Shown here in pieces: positions 44,334-55,374 of a stretch of DNA of 64,000 nt; position 1 is the first letter of the stretch, and each line of letters starts with the position of its first letter. The notes under the pieces are model-generated. The model ran no database searches. It was given only the letters and a program-made list of their open reading frames with translations, and had not been told where the DNA came from. The stretch is from Thoreauomyces humboldtii. Lineage: Eukaryota > Chytridiomycota > Chytridiomycetes > Spizellomycetales > Powellomycetaceae. The stretch is from the NCBI GenBank assembly GCA_027596035.1, contig JADGJA010000009.1, forward strand, positions 1 through 64,000. Reading direction: 5' to 3'. The translations under genes and the position numbers were made by a program.

Positions 44334-45182
44334 GTCTGGTATGAGGGCGAGCGAAATGGGGCGACAAGGAGGGGAGGTTGCGGCAGACGGATCCAGCCTA
44401 AGAGCTTGAGTGTACTGTAACAGCAAAGAGACAGAGTGAGGCTCCTAAACAATCGGAAGGTGAGGCGAGCTGGGACGACTGTTACATGTACTGTACACTG
44501 CACTGTACTATCAGCTCTCGTATCGGATGGCCACATGCAAGGTGACACAGGTGTGAGCGAGTGCACACACGTTTCCTTGTGTGACCCGGAGCGAGAGGTG
44601 TGCAAGAAACGTGACTGTCCCTGTGTTTGCGGGCTCCGAGCGAGGAGAAAAGGAGACGGAGGGCTCGTCACGGAGACTGTTTTCCCCTGTCTCTCTCTCC
44701 CCAGGCAAAACGTCATTGCCTCGTCGCAGTCCCTCCTTTTGACAGACTCCCTTCCCTCCTTCACAAAAACGGGAACGAAGAATGACGCTTTGCCTCGTGT
44801 GGAAACCATGCCAGCATGCTTCTTCCAGAAAAAATGACCGGAAGTGTTCGATGCTGCCCATCTTCACTTGTCGGCCCTGCCTTGCACTTGCCCTCTTCTC
44901 GATCCCGCCACTGCCAGTGCCAGTGCCACGGAAGTCCTTGCGCGGAAAATGCATAAAACCTACAGGAAATCCTATAAGGTATCTGTCACGTATGGGAAGG
45001 CTGTATCATGATGTCAGTGATCGGCGGGGCTTATCTCCCCGCCGACTGTGAATGACGAATGGGCGAAAGCGAACGTATAAAATGGGTGAACGCTTCAGCG
45101 AATGCCCCTTTGATCAAACACGCTAACACTCAAAAGCACGCATCAACCCCACCGAACCTTTCACAGTACTCTATCACTCAAC
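44334..45182. other. Promoter region of galactokinase and of the SnoaL-like gene
   Basis: No exon is recognised. GTACTGTAC at 44488-44496 and ACTGTAC at 44502-44508 lie about 155-175 bases upstream of the galactokinase start. Many frames are open by chance. Confidence 0.45.
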
Positions 45183-45784
45183 ATGTCTTTCACCGCACAA
45201 GAAGAGAAGAACATTGCCCTTGCCAAGGCTTACATGGACATCGCCTACACGCCGGGCAAGGTAAGCTCAATAGAACGTCGACTCCGCTTCCTGTTCATTT
45301 CAAAAGGATGTCAATACTTTGCACCCACCAGGCCAGCGGCAAAGCCGTTAAGCATCTGTGTGCTCCTGGCAACAAGTTCATCGCACCAGGTACCTTCCCT
45401 GAATGCTCGACGCTGGAGGAATACGCCGAAGGTCACGCCGGTGAGTGTTGTCCCGATCTCCCGATCCGTCTGTGCCCTTCCACCTTTGCTGATGCTCTCG
45501 GCACCACAGAAATCATGAAGGCCGCCAACGATCTCAAGATCGTGTCCTATGACCTTGCCTATGCCAAGGGCAACCAGGTTACCCTTCGCTACACCGCCTC
45601 GGGATCCCACTCTGGCAGCGATCACAACGGCATCAAGGCCTCGGGTAAGAGGGCGACCTGGACAGCTGCCGCTCTCTTCGAGGTCGACGAGAAGGCCGGT
45701 CTCCTCACCAAGTTCGTCAAGGACTGGGACAAATACACCATGTGGAAGGGTCTCGGCTGGACTGACAACGTCGAGATGAAGTAA
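45183..45784 (+). CDS. SnoaL/NTF2-like small protein
   Basis: Three exons, 45183-45260, 45332-45440 and 45510-45784, join in phase to 153 residues. The N-terminal helix AQEEKNIALAKAYMDIAY, then a strand-rich second half (KIVSYDLAYAKGNQVTLRYT, then ATWTAAALFEVDEKAGLLTK) fit the alpha+beta cone fold of SnoaL-like polyketide cyclases and ester cyclases. No signal peptide or membrane segment is seen. The fold hosts enzymes and non-enzymatic binders alike, and I cannot name a substrate. It lies 367 bases ahead of a quinone oxidoreductase gene on the same strand, which may be chance. Confidence 0.7.
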
Positions 45785-46151
45785 TTGCAGCCCATTCTTA
45801 TACATTCTGCCCTTTTTTACCCTACATAATATACATCTTTTGGACGCTACCCAATTGGCACCCCGTTATGCGAAAACCTTTATCAAGCAGGCTCCGTATC
45901 AAGAAACTATCTTGGTGCTCACCCATCGTCGGATCCACCATGCGTGTGTGGCCATGGCGGATAAACCTCGCGACGGTGAAGGGTTTGCTTTCTGCAAAAG
46001 CCCACCCTTCTGGAATGGCGGAGCGGCATGAGCGAAAAGCCGCCGTCCTCGATGAGTCATGACCATCGCTGCCAGCACAAAACGCGAGCGTTCCATTCCC
46101 CCTGCTCACCCTCACCGAGCATCCCAAAACAACCAACTGAACAATTTCACA
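45785..46151. other. Intergenic, no gene seen
   Basis: 0.37 kb carrying the 3' end of the SnoaL-like gene and the promoter of the oxidoreductase gene. Confidence 0.4.
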
Positions 46152-47302
46152 ATGTCAAACCACTCCTCCACCATGCGCGCTGTAGTCGTCGATACACCGA
46201 ATCAGGTCGGCAAGGCCGAAGACTTGAAGATCAAGACCATCGACAAGCCGGCTCCCCAAAAGGGTGATCTTCTCGTCAAAGTGGGTACCATTGTCATCGA
46301 GAGCAAGGCCCCTCGAAACTTACCCTTCGCGTTTTTTGAAGGTTCAATACTTTGCCCTCAACCGCATGGACATTGAACAGCGCAATGGAAAGTATCCCGT
46401 CCCTGCACACGCTTCCAAGATCCTGGGCGTCGAGTTCTCCGGTCTGGTCGAGGCAACGGGTCCCGATGTCACCCTCTGCAAGAAGGGCGATCGTGTCTGC
46501 GGTCTCCTTTCGGGAGGCTGCTACGCAGAGTATGTCCTCGTCCCGGAGGCTCTTGCCATTCCGGTTCCCGAGTCTGTGTCGATGGAGAAAGCGGCTGCAT
46601 TCCCGGAAGCCCAGTTCACTGCCTATCAGTCGCTGTTCTGGACCAACGATCTGAAGGAGGGTGAAGACGTCCTCATCCATGCTGGTGCATCGGGCGTTGG
46701 GCTCGCCGCCATTCAGCTCGCCAAATGGAAGAAAGCGTATGTTGTTGATCATATTGTCCAAGTGCAAGTCGATCCGACAATCAACCGATTGACGCTACAA
46801 CAGAAACCGGATCATTGCGACCGCAGGCACGGCCAGTAAGCTGGAGCACTGCAAGTCGCACGGTGCCACCCACGGCATCAACTACAAGGAGAACCCAGAC
46901 TTCTCTTCCAAGGTCGCAGAGATCACCGACAAGAAAGGTGTCGATGTCATAGTAGACTTCATCGGCGCCTCCTACTTTCCCGGCAACCTCGCTTCCTTGG
47001 CAACGGACGGTCGATTGGTGCTTCTCGGTTTCCTAGGAGGCATGAAGGTTCCGGAGCTTGACCTCATGCCCGTTCTGATGAAGCGACTGAAGATTACCGG
47101 CTCCACGCTGAGGAGCCGAAACCAGGAGTACCAGGCCAAGTTGAGGGCGGCTGTCGTCAAGGACGTGCTGCCTCTCCTCGCAAAGGGAGAGCTAGACGTC
47201 AGAGTTGACAAGGTCTTCGACTGGGAGGAAATTTCCGAAGCCCATAAGCACATGGAAGGCAACCATAACGAGGGCAAAATCGTTGTCAAGGTCACAATGT
47301 AA
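46152..47302 (+). CDS. Quinone oxidoreductase (medium-chain dehydrogenase/reductase, zinc-free)
   Basis: NADPH-dependent reductase of quinones or enones. Exons 46152-46280, 46342-46736 and 46804-47302 encode about 340 residues. The N-terminal GroES-like domain contains VQYFALNRMDIEQRNGKYPV and LGVEFSGLV. The nucleotide-binding domain begins at VLIHAGASGVGLAAIQLAKW, with the AxxGxxG fingerprint of the QOR group. The zinc-ligand Cys residues of classical alcohol dehydrogenases are missing. The close resemblance of PGNLASLATDGRLVLLGF and LKITGSTLRSR to TP53I3/PIG3-type quinone oxidoreductases supports that subgroup. Confidence 0.92.
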
Positions 47303-47533
47303 ACTCTCCCATCACAAGCTTCTGTGACTCCCCACCCTGTAGTCTCTCGCACATAGTCGTCTTTTCCATAGTTTTTTTTTTGCCATGCTCAAGAAATGCA
47401 CATTCTGATGATCAGATGTAGACAGATGCGGCTTTCTCGAACGGTTTCAATCGGTGTGTTTCTCAAAAGTACTGATTGAAGAAAGCAGTCTGAGGCATCT
47501 TCCTTTTCTTCCTCTGACTGAAGCCAATCTGTC

Positions 47534-48680
47534 TACACAATTCGCTCGAGCTCTCGCGCGTACTCGAGAGTCTGGGAGATGACCTGGTCGGCGGGTATGT
47601 CGGTCGCATCCGCGTCCGTAGTTCCAAAGTAGATCTTCTTATCCTGAGGGTTGATCTTCCATCCACGCTGGAAAAGATGGGGGAAAATATCAGGTATTCA
47701 TTCGAGATTGGGAGTGTTGAAAGTCCCGAACTGGCGCTTCTACCTCGTTGGCAAACGCGACCACTTCGCTCTCTGTCTTGAAGTATAGGAGAGTTGCAGC
47801 ATCGGGTAGTGGAAGGCTATCGTATGCCTTTTCGCTGCAGCTTGCAATCTCGTCCCTACAAAGCTGACCTTCAGATTCCCACGACATTTGCTCCCTCAGT
47901 CACACATTCATCCACCAACCTGATCGTTCCGACAAGGATATCCACAAAGAAGGTGTACTCCTCCGCGGGTACGTTTGCCCTCGAGTGCCAAACCTTGTTG
48001 TAGGAACCTTCCATAAGGCATTGCTCGATCTGGATGGGGTGCTTGATGTAGACGTTATCATTGAGCAGGTCTGGGGAGTCGAGGAGCTCCAGTTCCGTGT
48101 GGAACTCGGAGATGCGGTTTTGCGCGAGCAGTCGAAGGAGGTTCAAGCCGAGCAGTGGGTACATGCGGGAAGATGCTGGGAGCGTTTTGCTATACAGCAG
48201 GTTCGTCTGTTAGACATCGGCTTTGTCCCAGAGACATGCATGGACGTACTTGTAGTCGCTGTAGTAGGTCTTGAGCTGGGAGATGTACCGTTCAAAGGAT
48301 GGAATGTCCTTCACACGAATGCTCCATTGTGCCCCCGTCTCGAGCACCTCGCCTGTAGTTCAAGGAAGTCAGTTTAGCACTGGTCCTCCCAGAAAAACGC
48401 GCACCGTCCAAAGCTTACGCGCAAGGAGCAGCTCCTCTGAGCTGGCAGCACGCTCTCCAGGCAGAAGGAACGAGAGTTCCGTAAGATAGACCTTCGGAGC
48501 GAGTTTTGCGGTCAGCCGCATTCCTTGTTCTCTTCCACTCCGCCTCCCTCCTACCTTGAGCTTTGCAAGGTACTGTCCACACTTGGTGAGATCCGCCTTT
48601 GGTGACGCGGATTCCTTTTTCAATTGTTCATACAGGGCGAAAGCTGGAAGTAGAACAACAAAGGCTCTCAGTTCAGCCAT
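47534..48680 (-). CDS. RPN12: 26S proteasome regulatory subunit RPN12 (PSMD8)
   Basis: Non-ATPase lid subunit of the 19S particle; its incorporation completes lid assembly. Minus-strand exons include 48680-48555 and 48491-48419, then a block spelling [20 protein letters not shown], then [20 protein letters not shown] and [20 protein letters not shown]. The block [17 protein letters not shown] precedes [20 protein letters not shown], and the last exon reads [15 protein letters not shown] to the stop at 47534. This order matches human PSMD8 from its conserved core on, including the PCI region and the C-terminal helix ([11 protein letters not shown]) by which Rpn12 joins the lid helical bundle. 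Total length is about 270 residues, normal for the family. Confidence 0.95.
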
Positions 48681-49304
48681 TCCAGTTCGCTCCGCTGAAG
48701 TTCGGTACTAGTAGCGCCGGAAATGAGGCTCTCGCAAATGTTTGAACGGACCTTCCTGAAGTGTCCCTGTGGCCATTGCGTCGGATAAGTTGTTGCAATG
48801 TTCTAATGGCGCTCAATATGGCTTAGTCCGCTGATGTCGAGGCAAATGGCCGCGTTGACGACTGTTTCGAGCTGTGGGATTCTGGCAAGATTGGGTTCAA
48901 ATGTCTGTGATGGGTCTATTGGCTCCACCACCGCGCACAGGTCCTCTGGGAACGAAGGACGCGCGGCAGACGGGAACGAGGACTGGACTCCACCAAAGAG
49001 TACCTGCGGTTAGGGCTAGTCCCCAAGTTCTCGCCAGCGCTTCTCCATTCCAAGTGTTGGATGTCTTCTCGCCATCAGCTGCTCCTTGGACTGCGGGCGT
49101 TGTTAGATCCCTCGATAATTCTCGTATAAAAAACCATTCGCTCCGTCAGAAGTCCGGCATACGATCCTCCTTGTCACCACTCGTCGCTCGCACTTTGGAA
49201 GAAAATTACGACAGAGGCAATCGGACCTCCAAGCCAACTCACCTCGTCCCCCCATCGGCCTCGCAGCTTAGGTTCCCAGGACTTCTGCAACTTCAAAGTC
49301 AATC
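48681..49304. other. Divergent promoter region between RPN12 and CLF1
   Basis: 0.62 kb. The plus-strand open frame at 48874-49329 shows no family features and ends across the CLF1 start, so I take it as chance. Confidence 0.4.
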
Positions 49305-51938
49305 ATGGATCGTCAACCGCGACCTGTGAAGGTGCGGTTCTTCTCTAGCTCAGCTCATTAAGGTTCACGCAGCAGCTGCTCACGCAACATGCCCGTTCCG
49401 AGTAGGTGAAGAACAAGAACCCTGCAGAGGTTCAGATCACGGCCGAGCAGATCCTTCGTGAATCAAAAGAACGACAGGAAGCCGGTCCCACCGTCCCGAA
49501 ACAAAAGATCGCCGATGGAGAGGAGCTCGATGAACACAGGTTGAGGAAGCGAAAGGAGTTCGAGGATGGCGTACGACGAAACAAGCACGGTGTGGGAAAT
49601 TGGGTCAAGTATGCAGTCTGGGAGGAGGGTCAGGGCGAGATGGATCGGTAAGTCTAGGCTCCTCAGGAAAGGGCCAACTTCCACCATCGTCGAGAGCTTA
49701 GCGTTTGTCATCGCAGAGCGAGATCCATCTGGGAACGTGCACTTGATGTGGATCACCGTAATCAAGTTGTATGGCTCCGGTATGCGGAGATGGAGATGAA
49801 GCACAAGAACGTGAACCGAGCTCGCAATGTTTTCGATCGCGCAGTGACTGTCCTCCCGCGATGCGATACCTTCTGGTACAAGTACGTCTACATGGAGGAG
49901 TTGCTCTCGAACGTTGCTGGTGCTCGGCAGGTGTTCGAGCGATGGATGAAATGGGAGCCATCCGAGGAGGGCTGGATGGCGTACGTCAAGATGGAGAAGC
50001 GCTACAAGGAGCTGGACAGGGCGCGCGATATCTTTCGAAGATTCGTCGGCATCCATCCCCAGCCAAAGAACTGGATCAAGTGGGCAAAGTTCGAAGAATC
50101 CATTGCAAAACCTGGTATGTGCCGATCTGATTGTCTCCCGTCGGACAGCTGTTGACGCTGCTTTGCGCTCAGATAGCGCCAGGGCTATATACGAGCAATG
50201 CTTGGATATGCTCGGGGAAGACTTCATCGACCAGAACATCTACGTATCATTTGCCAAATTTGAGACGAGGCAGAAAGAGATCGAGCGTGCCCGTGTGATC
50301 TACAAGTACGCTTTACAAAAGCTTGAAAAGGGTCAGACAGAAAACCTCTACAATGTTTATACCCAATTTGAGAAGCAACACGGAGCAAAGGAAGGCATCG
50401 AAGATGTTGTCGTCGGAAAGCGAAGGGTTCGATATGAAGATGTGAGATCATCGCGCGTTTGCTGAGGTTGGCTTTGAGCGGAAGCTGATACGCCAGGGGA
50501 TCTTCCAGGAACTTGCGTCAAACCCTCGAAATTACGATGTATGGTTTGACTACGTTCGGTTAGAGGAGACTTCCGGCGACCACGACAAAATCCGTGAGGT
50601 CTATGAACGGGCGATCTCGCAAGTCCCCCTCATTGCCGAGAAGCGTTATTGGCGTAGATATATATATCTCTGGATCTTCTACGCTGTTTGGGAGGAGCTT
50701 GAGGCAAAGGTACGTGGAATTGCTCACCAATTCTTGATCATGCAAACTGACGAGGGCAATGATCGGCATTAGGACCCGGATCGAACCAGGCAAATCTACC
50801 AACAATGCCTGAAAGTCATTCCGCACAAACTTTTCACATTCGCCAAAGTCTGGATCCTGTACGGCAAATTCCTGATTCGCCAGCTCGACCTCGTAACCGC
50901 TCGCAGAACTCTTGGCGCCGCTATCGGCATGTGCCCGAAAGAGAAGCTCTTCAAGGGCTACATCGAGATCGAGCTCCAGCTGCGCGAGTTCGACCGGGTC
51001 CGCGTTCTGTACGAACGATACCTGCAGTGGAACGCTGGCAACTGTTACGCATGGATCAAATTTGCTGAGCTTGAACGCATGCTCGGCGACACGGAGAGGA
51101 GTCGAGGAATCTTCGAGATTGCTGTTGAGCAGCCTGTTCTTGACATGCCCGAAGTTTTGTGGAAGGGCTATATTGACTTCGAAGTCGAAGAACAGGAGTG
51201 GGCGAATGCGCGAGACCTTTATCAGCGTCTGCTGAAGAGGACGGAGCACGTTAAGGTGGGAATCAAGAGTTTTTTCCTGAGGTCAAGCATATCGACAGCC
51301 AAACTAAACTATCATGTTTTCCTGACATTCAGGTCTGGATAAGCCTCGCGAACTTCGAGTTTTCGGCCGAAGATCATGGCGATGAGCCAGACGCGAAGGC
51401 TGCCGCTGCTCGCAAGGTCTTTTCTCAAGCCTACACGAACCTTCAGCGTCGAGGCGACACCGGCAAGGAGGAGCGCGTTGTCCTTCTAGAAGCCTGGCGC
51501 GACTTTGAGAAAGCCTCGGGTACAGCAGAGGGTCTCGCAGAAGTGCAGGGCAAGATGCCGCGAGCCGTCAAGAAGAGGAGAAGGATCGTCGACCCTGAGA
51601 CGGGCGTCGAGAGCGGATGGGAGGAGTACTACGACTACATCTTCCCCGACGACGAGACGGAACGGCCCAACTTCAAGCTGTTAGCGGTTGCTCATGAGTG
51701 GAAGATGAAGATGGCTGCCATGGTCAACGACGATGACGATAGCGACAGCGAGAGCGAGGAGAGCGAGGACGATGGCGAGGCGGGTCGGGAAGATGCAGCG
51801 GAAGGGGGCGATGGCATGGACGTGGATGGCGACGCTGAAGCCAGTGAGGAGCGACCCTCGAAGAGGGCGAAACGACAAGAGCCGAACCAAGGCGAAGACA
51901 GTGGACAGGACGAGGAAATAGCCACTGCGGGTCGATAG
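49305..51938 (+). CDS. CLF1: Pre-mRNA splicing factor CLF1 (crooked neck, HAT repeats)
   Basis: Scaffold of the NineTeen complex that assembles and activates the spliceosome. The first exon (49305-49331) is nine codons, MDRQPRPVK; the second starts [20 protein letters not shown], the conserved CLF1 opening. About six introns of 55-80 nt follow, giving roughly 740 residues. HAT half-TPR repeats run through the protein: [74 protein letters not shown], and later [24 protein letters not shown] and [20 protein letters not shown] are landmark blocks. A nuclear acidic and basic tail ([13 protein letters not shown], then KRAKR) closes the protein. It is ubiquitous and essential in fungi. Confidence 0.96.
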
Positions 51939-52199
51939 CGCCATCTTTATCCAACCTAATATACTAGGAAGCCATCACGGGTTGCAAGGGAAGACTCGCT
52001 CGGCCTTCCCGGACCTCCGCTTCTGTTGCACGCGTAGGTTGCGGCTGCCCGGTCCCATCGTTCGTCGTTCGCCCGACCCGCCTGACCCCGTAGGACAAAG
52101 GGGAGCGAGACTATCTCAAACCTGGATCAAGCACCACGCAGAACCAAGGAAGAATTGCTCATCTATTCCTTCTAGAATGTGATAACCGTTCGCAAACAT

Positions 52200-52965
52200 T
52201 CATCGCCATCCGACGACAGCCAAGGCGAGCAGGAAGGCAACGAGTAAAGTGAGGGCAGCGCTCGAATAGGTCTGAGCCCCAGAGTGCTCGTCCTCCACCT
52301 TCGCAGTTGCGGTGTTTGTGGGCGTGTAAGGAACCGTCACGGTGCTTGGAACGACCACGATTGCCGGGCCAACATTCGATTCGGTAGGGAGGATGGCAGG
52401 TGACAGCGTCGTTGTAGAGCTCGGGGTGGCCGCGGTCGTCGGGGAGGCAGGCGATGCGGAGGTGGTTGTCGTAGAGGTGGGGCCCGCCGAAATGTTGAAC
52501 CAGGTCGTCCAGTTGGGACCGTACATCGTCCCCTTGGCATCATAACCCACGAATATCAGACAGTACTGGCCGGCTGCCAGTGTAGACGGAACCGCATAGT
52601 TCACGGTGAGTGTGGATGGGTACGCAACGCCAGGGGTAGGAACGGGGAAGATGCCCGAGTTCGTGACACTACTCGGCCAATGATGGTCAGTAACATGCCT
52701 CGAGGTCTAGCGTTGTAGTGAGTTATGATCACCTGGTATTACTGCCTGTTCCGAGCTCAATGGTCAGGGATGTAGGTGCCGTCGAGTGACCGGAGGGCAG
52801 ACTCCATGTGATTGCAACCGTTGTTCCCGGTGTCCAGATGGTCGCGCCGATTGGGCTCGAGGGATACACGAGCGTGGCGCTGGTATACGTTTGAGCGAGG
52901 CAAAGGCTCGACAGAGAAGATGCAAGGATGAGGAAGACAGCCGGGATCATAGATGGAACGTACAT
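52200..52965 (-). CDS. Kre9/Knh1-like Ser/Thr-rich GPI-anchored protein
   Basis: Cell-surface protein. Exons 52965-52733 and 52671-52200 give 234 residues. A signal peptide (AVFLILASSLSSLCLAQ) is followed by VYPSSPIGATIWTPGTTVAI and ITWSLPSG, the opening of the Kre9/Knh1 N-terminal beta-sandwich domain common in basidiomycete surface proteins. The middle (about residues 130-200) is Thr/Ser/Pro-rich and should be O-mannosylated. The end (YSSAALTLLVAFLLALAVVG) is a GPI-signal-type hydrophobic tail preceded by small residues. In yeast Kre9 acts in beta-1,6-glucan assembly, but these short GPI relatives are of unproven function. Confidence 0.85.
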
Positions 52966-53992
52966 TCTGACGGCGAAGTGCTGCTAAATTCGAGAAGCGC
53001 TGAGAAGAAGGGCCTACTGCCGTGAACAGAAGAACTAGCAGCTTTGCCGTTCAGTTTGACGCGAATGACAAAGGTCGAGGGCCACTGCCGATCGCCGAGC
53101 GAAGGCGGGGAAAAGGTGTACTATCGAATTCGTTTACGTTATGCCTGTCGCAGGTCGTGCGTACTCTCGCCAGATCAAAAGTTGCCAGGACGGGTGGTAG
53201 CCTGGCGTTCTAGCAAAAGAAGGACGTTTTTTTGCAATTAACATGTTTAGTTGGAAACCATGGTTTTCCCCTCCTTTGTCAGTGCGCATAGTCAAAATTC
53301 TAGCAGACGGCGCAATCGGCGTAAGGGGGCGGTAAAGGGGTTGCTGCTTTGTTCCCTGAGCCCTACTGCGTTGCGCCTACGGGCTCTAAGCACATATCCA
53401 GCTTCTTCCCGCTAAGCAGCAGCCGTGGAAACATCCTAGCACGTAAGCTACGACCGCACGCGAAACGTTCGAGTCTACCTCGGCATGCGATGGATGGTGT
53501 CGGATGCAGCATCCGACGACCCAGCGGTGTGGGATACGACCTCTCCGGACAACCCCCAGAACCCACAGAAGTGATTTCTTTGCAGAGGACCCCGCGGCAG
53601 ATGCATCACGGTGTAGTTGCAGGAGAGATCGTTGCAGACCCGAAAGAACCGGCTGTCAAGCAACACCACGTCTTGGGCATACCGTTATGCTACCACCTCG
53701 ATGAAGCCCCGTTCTCCTTTACGTCACAGATACAGCTCGTGCTCATCGGCCTTGAAGGATTCAAAGGAGATGCTGCAGGATTCTCCTGCGCATTTGAAGA
53801 TAGTGAGCAGCGAAAACGACGCTAGGTGCGCCGCAGAGCAGCGAATGAATGGCAAGGGAGCACTCGGAACACTCGGAGGCATCGGAGGTATCGGAGGCTG
53901 CGTGTCCGGGTGGTTCAGACACAATTATCGGTTTAACCAACAAGGCCCATTGGGTGAGGCCCAGAGAGTCCCAACGACAAGTACATGTGCTC
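52966..53992. other. Intergenic, no gene recognised
   Basis: 1.0 kb. Open frames at 53349-53825 (+) and 53475-53669 (-) overlap and show no family motif. The frame of the GIY-YIG gene stays open upstream to 53849, but the residues there are low-complexity. Confidence 0.35.
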
Positions 53993-54622
53993 ATGACCCA
54001 ACCCCATCAACACCTCTATGTTCTCTCCCTCCAACATGGTTGCTACTACATCGGAAAGTCATCTTCTCCCGAGGCAAGAATCCAGCAACACCTCACCGGA
54101 AACGGCTCAGCATGGACAAGGCTTCATCGACCACTATCCATACGAGAGCAAATCCCCGCGTCAACAACCTCCGAAGATGATCTGACCCTGCGATACATGG
54201 AGACTTTCGGCGTTGAAAACGTTAGAGGAGGCTCGTTTGTTCGAAACGTCCTCAGCCCGGAAGACTACACGACAATCGAACGACTGCTGAGAACCCGCTC
54301 CGACGCTTGTGCCCGATGTGGCGCGCGCGGACATTTTGCTGCTAGGTGCCATGTCCAGCGGGAACAACTTTCCCCGCTTGCTCAAACGAACACAAATGAA
54401 GAGAACAACGATGGTGGTTGCTGGCGTTGCGGACGTGCCAGCCACTGGCAGGCCGACTGCTATGCACGAACGAATGTCGACGGCGTGCCGATTGATGACG
54501 ACGCCGAAAGCTCTTATTCAGACGGTAGCGTCAACGATCAGGAATGCTGGCGATGCGGGAGGGAAGGGCACTATCAGACCGAGTGCTATGCACGTCGTCA
54601 CCTCGATGGGGCCGTGCTTTGA
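53993..54622 (+). CDS. GIY-YIG-like nuclease domain with three CCHC zinc knuckles
   Basis: A compact, intronless 209-residue protein. Residues 9-75 read HLYVLSLQHGCYYIGKSSSP, then ARIQQHLTGNGSAWTRLHRP, giving the YVL...YYIG pair and the conserved Arg of GIY-YIG nucleases. About 40 residues on, RYMETFGVENVRGGSF supplies the metal-binding Glu. Three knuckles of form Cx2Cx4Hx4C follow: CARCGARGHFAARC, CWRCGRASHWQADC and CWRCGREGHYQTEC, suggesting nucleic-acid binding. I chose the Met at 53993 because the domain starts there; the frame is open to 53849. From memory, similar fusions occur in oomycetes, algae and large DNA viruses of protists, so lateral movement is plausible. It borders a truncated kinase exon. 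Whether it cuts DNA is unknown. Confidence 0.75.
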   Translation: MTQPHQHLYVLSLQHGCYYIGKSSSPEARIQQHLTGNGSAWTRLHRPLSIREQIPASTTSEDDLTLRYMETFGVENVRGGSFVRNVLSPEDYTTIERLLRTRSDACARCGARGHFAARCHVQREQLSPLAQTNTNEENNDGGCWRCGRASHWQADCYARTNVDGVPIDDDAESSYSDGSVNDQECWRCGREGHYQTECYARRHLDGAVL

Positions 54623-54668
54623 GGCTCAAACAATCGCTTTTTCCCACCACTTTCTCCCGCTCACTTAC

Positions 54669-54967
54669 CATGCTGCACCTGCTGCATCTTAACCACGTTG
54701 TCCTTGCGCATAGACTTGATGGCAAAGAGCTTTCCATCCACATTTCGCTTCACAAGGTACACCTTCGCGAACGCACCCTGTCCCAAAGACTTTTGCAGCA
54801 CAAAGTCGGCGAGCTCGTACTCGAAAGGCCCTCGCTGGTGTACGGATACGGCACGCTCAATAGGTCGGCCAACGGACAGGCCCTGTTCGATAGGCGCCAG
54901 AGCCGTCTTCACGATTTCATCCAGACTCTTTTCATGTCCCGCTCGATCGTTTCCGTTGACGCCGTAG
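54669..54967 (-). pseudogene. Truncated AGC-type protein kinase exon (N-lobe only)
   Basis: Minus-strand translation reads GPFEYELADFVLQKSLGQGA, FAKVYLVKRNVDGKLFAIKS and MRKDNVVKMQQVQH, the start of an AGC kinase: glycine loop GQGAFAKV and ATP-binding Lys in FAIK. The exon ends at a consensus donor (CATG|GTAAGT). No kinase C-lobe (HRD, DFG or APE motifs) follows to the left. Within 50 bases the sequence enters the GIY-YIG gene. To the right the exon runs into a poly-G tract and the assembly gap. It is either a real gene broken by rearrangement or a contig-end artefact, and I keep it as a fragment. Confidence 0.7.
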
Positions 54968-55225
54968 GGGGGGGGGGGGGGGGGGGGGAAAACGGGGTGT
55001 GGCAGCCGACAAAGTAATGGATGGCATGGGCCCGGATTTTGGGGACGAATTTTAATTTGTGGGTTTTTGGGGTTTTTNNNNNNNNNNCGCGCCCTCCCCC
55101 CGCCGCCCCCCGGGGGGGGGGGCGGGCATGTCTGTGAATACGCTCTCTGGCAGCCTCGCAAGTCATGGATGGCATGGCGCCGGATTTGTGGGACGACTTT
55201 ATCTTGATGGGTTTTGTGCGTTTAT
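54968..55225. other. Assembly gap with poly-G tract and duplicated flanks
   Basis: A run of more than 20 G at about 54968-54988 precedes the flank, and ten Ns stand at 55078-55087. The left flank (about 55018-55077) and the right flank (about 55164-55223) are error-diverged copies of one sequence. Both contain TGGATGGCATGG, followed by CCGGATTT and GGGACGA blocks. The left copy has G/T-biased substitutions typical of failing read ends. The region should not be used for gene prediction. Confidence 0.85.
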
Positions 55226-55374
55226 TGGAGTTTGTACGAGAGACGGTAGCTACGCTCACTACCTCAGAGTACCGAGAGGTGGAAGATGTGTCATTATTTG
55301 AAATTGCCGGGCTTGTGGAGAAAGCTGAAGGTCTGCTGGAGGGCTGGGAATCGTATGTGGTGGTGTTTCGATAA
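55165..55374 (+). CDS. Possible small helical open reading frame beside the gap
   Basis: A 69-codon frame (MDGMAPDLWDDFILMGFVRL at its start, GLVEKAEGLLEGW later) looks amphipathic and helical. It may be the end of an exon whose beginning lies in the gap, or chance. No family is recognised. Confidence 0.2.
   Translation: MDGMAPDLWDDFILMGFVRLLEFVRETVATLTTSEYREVEDVSLFEIAGLVEKAEGLLEGWESYVVVFR

Noticed and set aside
43440..44420. Plus-strand open frame of 326 residues opposite galactokinase, and a 401-residue minus-strand frame at 42724-43929
   Set aside because: Both lie over the galactokinase gene in other frames. They have Arg/Gly/Ser-rich compositions typical of shadows from G/C-biased codons, and no family motif.
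48874..49329. 151-residue frame upstream of CLF1
   Set aside because: It overlaps the CLF1 start in another frame, has no motif and lies in a promoter-sized gap.
53849..53992. In-frame N-terminal extension of the GIY-YIG gene
   Set aside because: The residues are low-complexity (repeated EHSEHSEASEVSEA) and precede a Met placed exactly before the domain.
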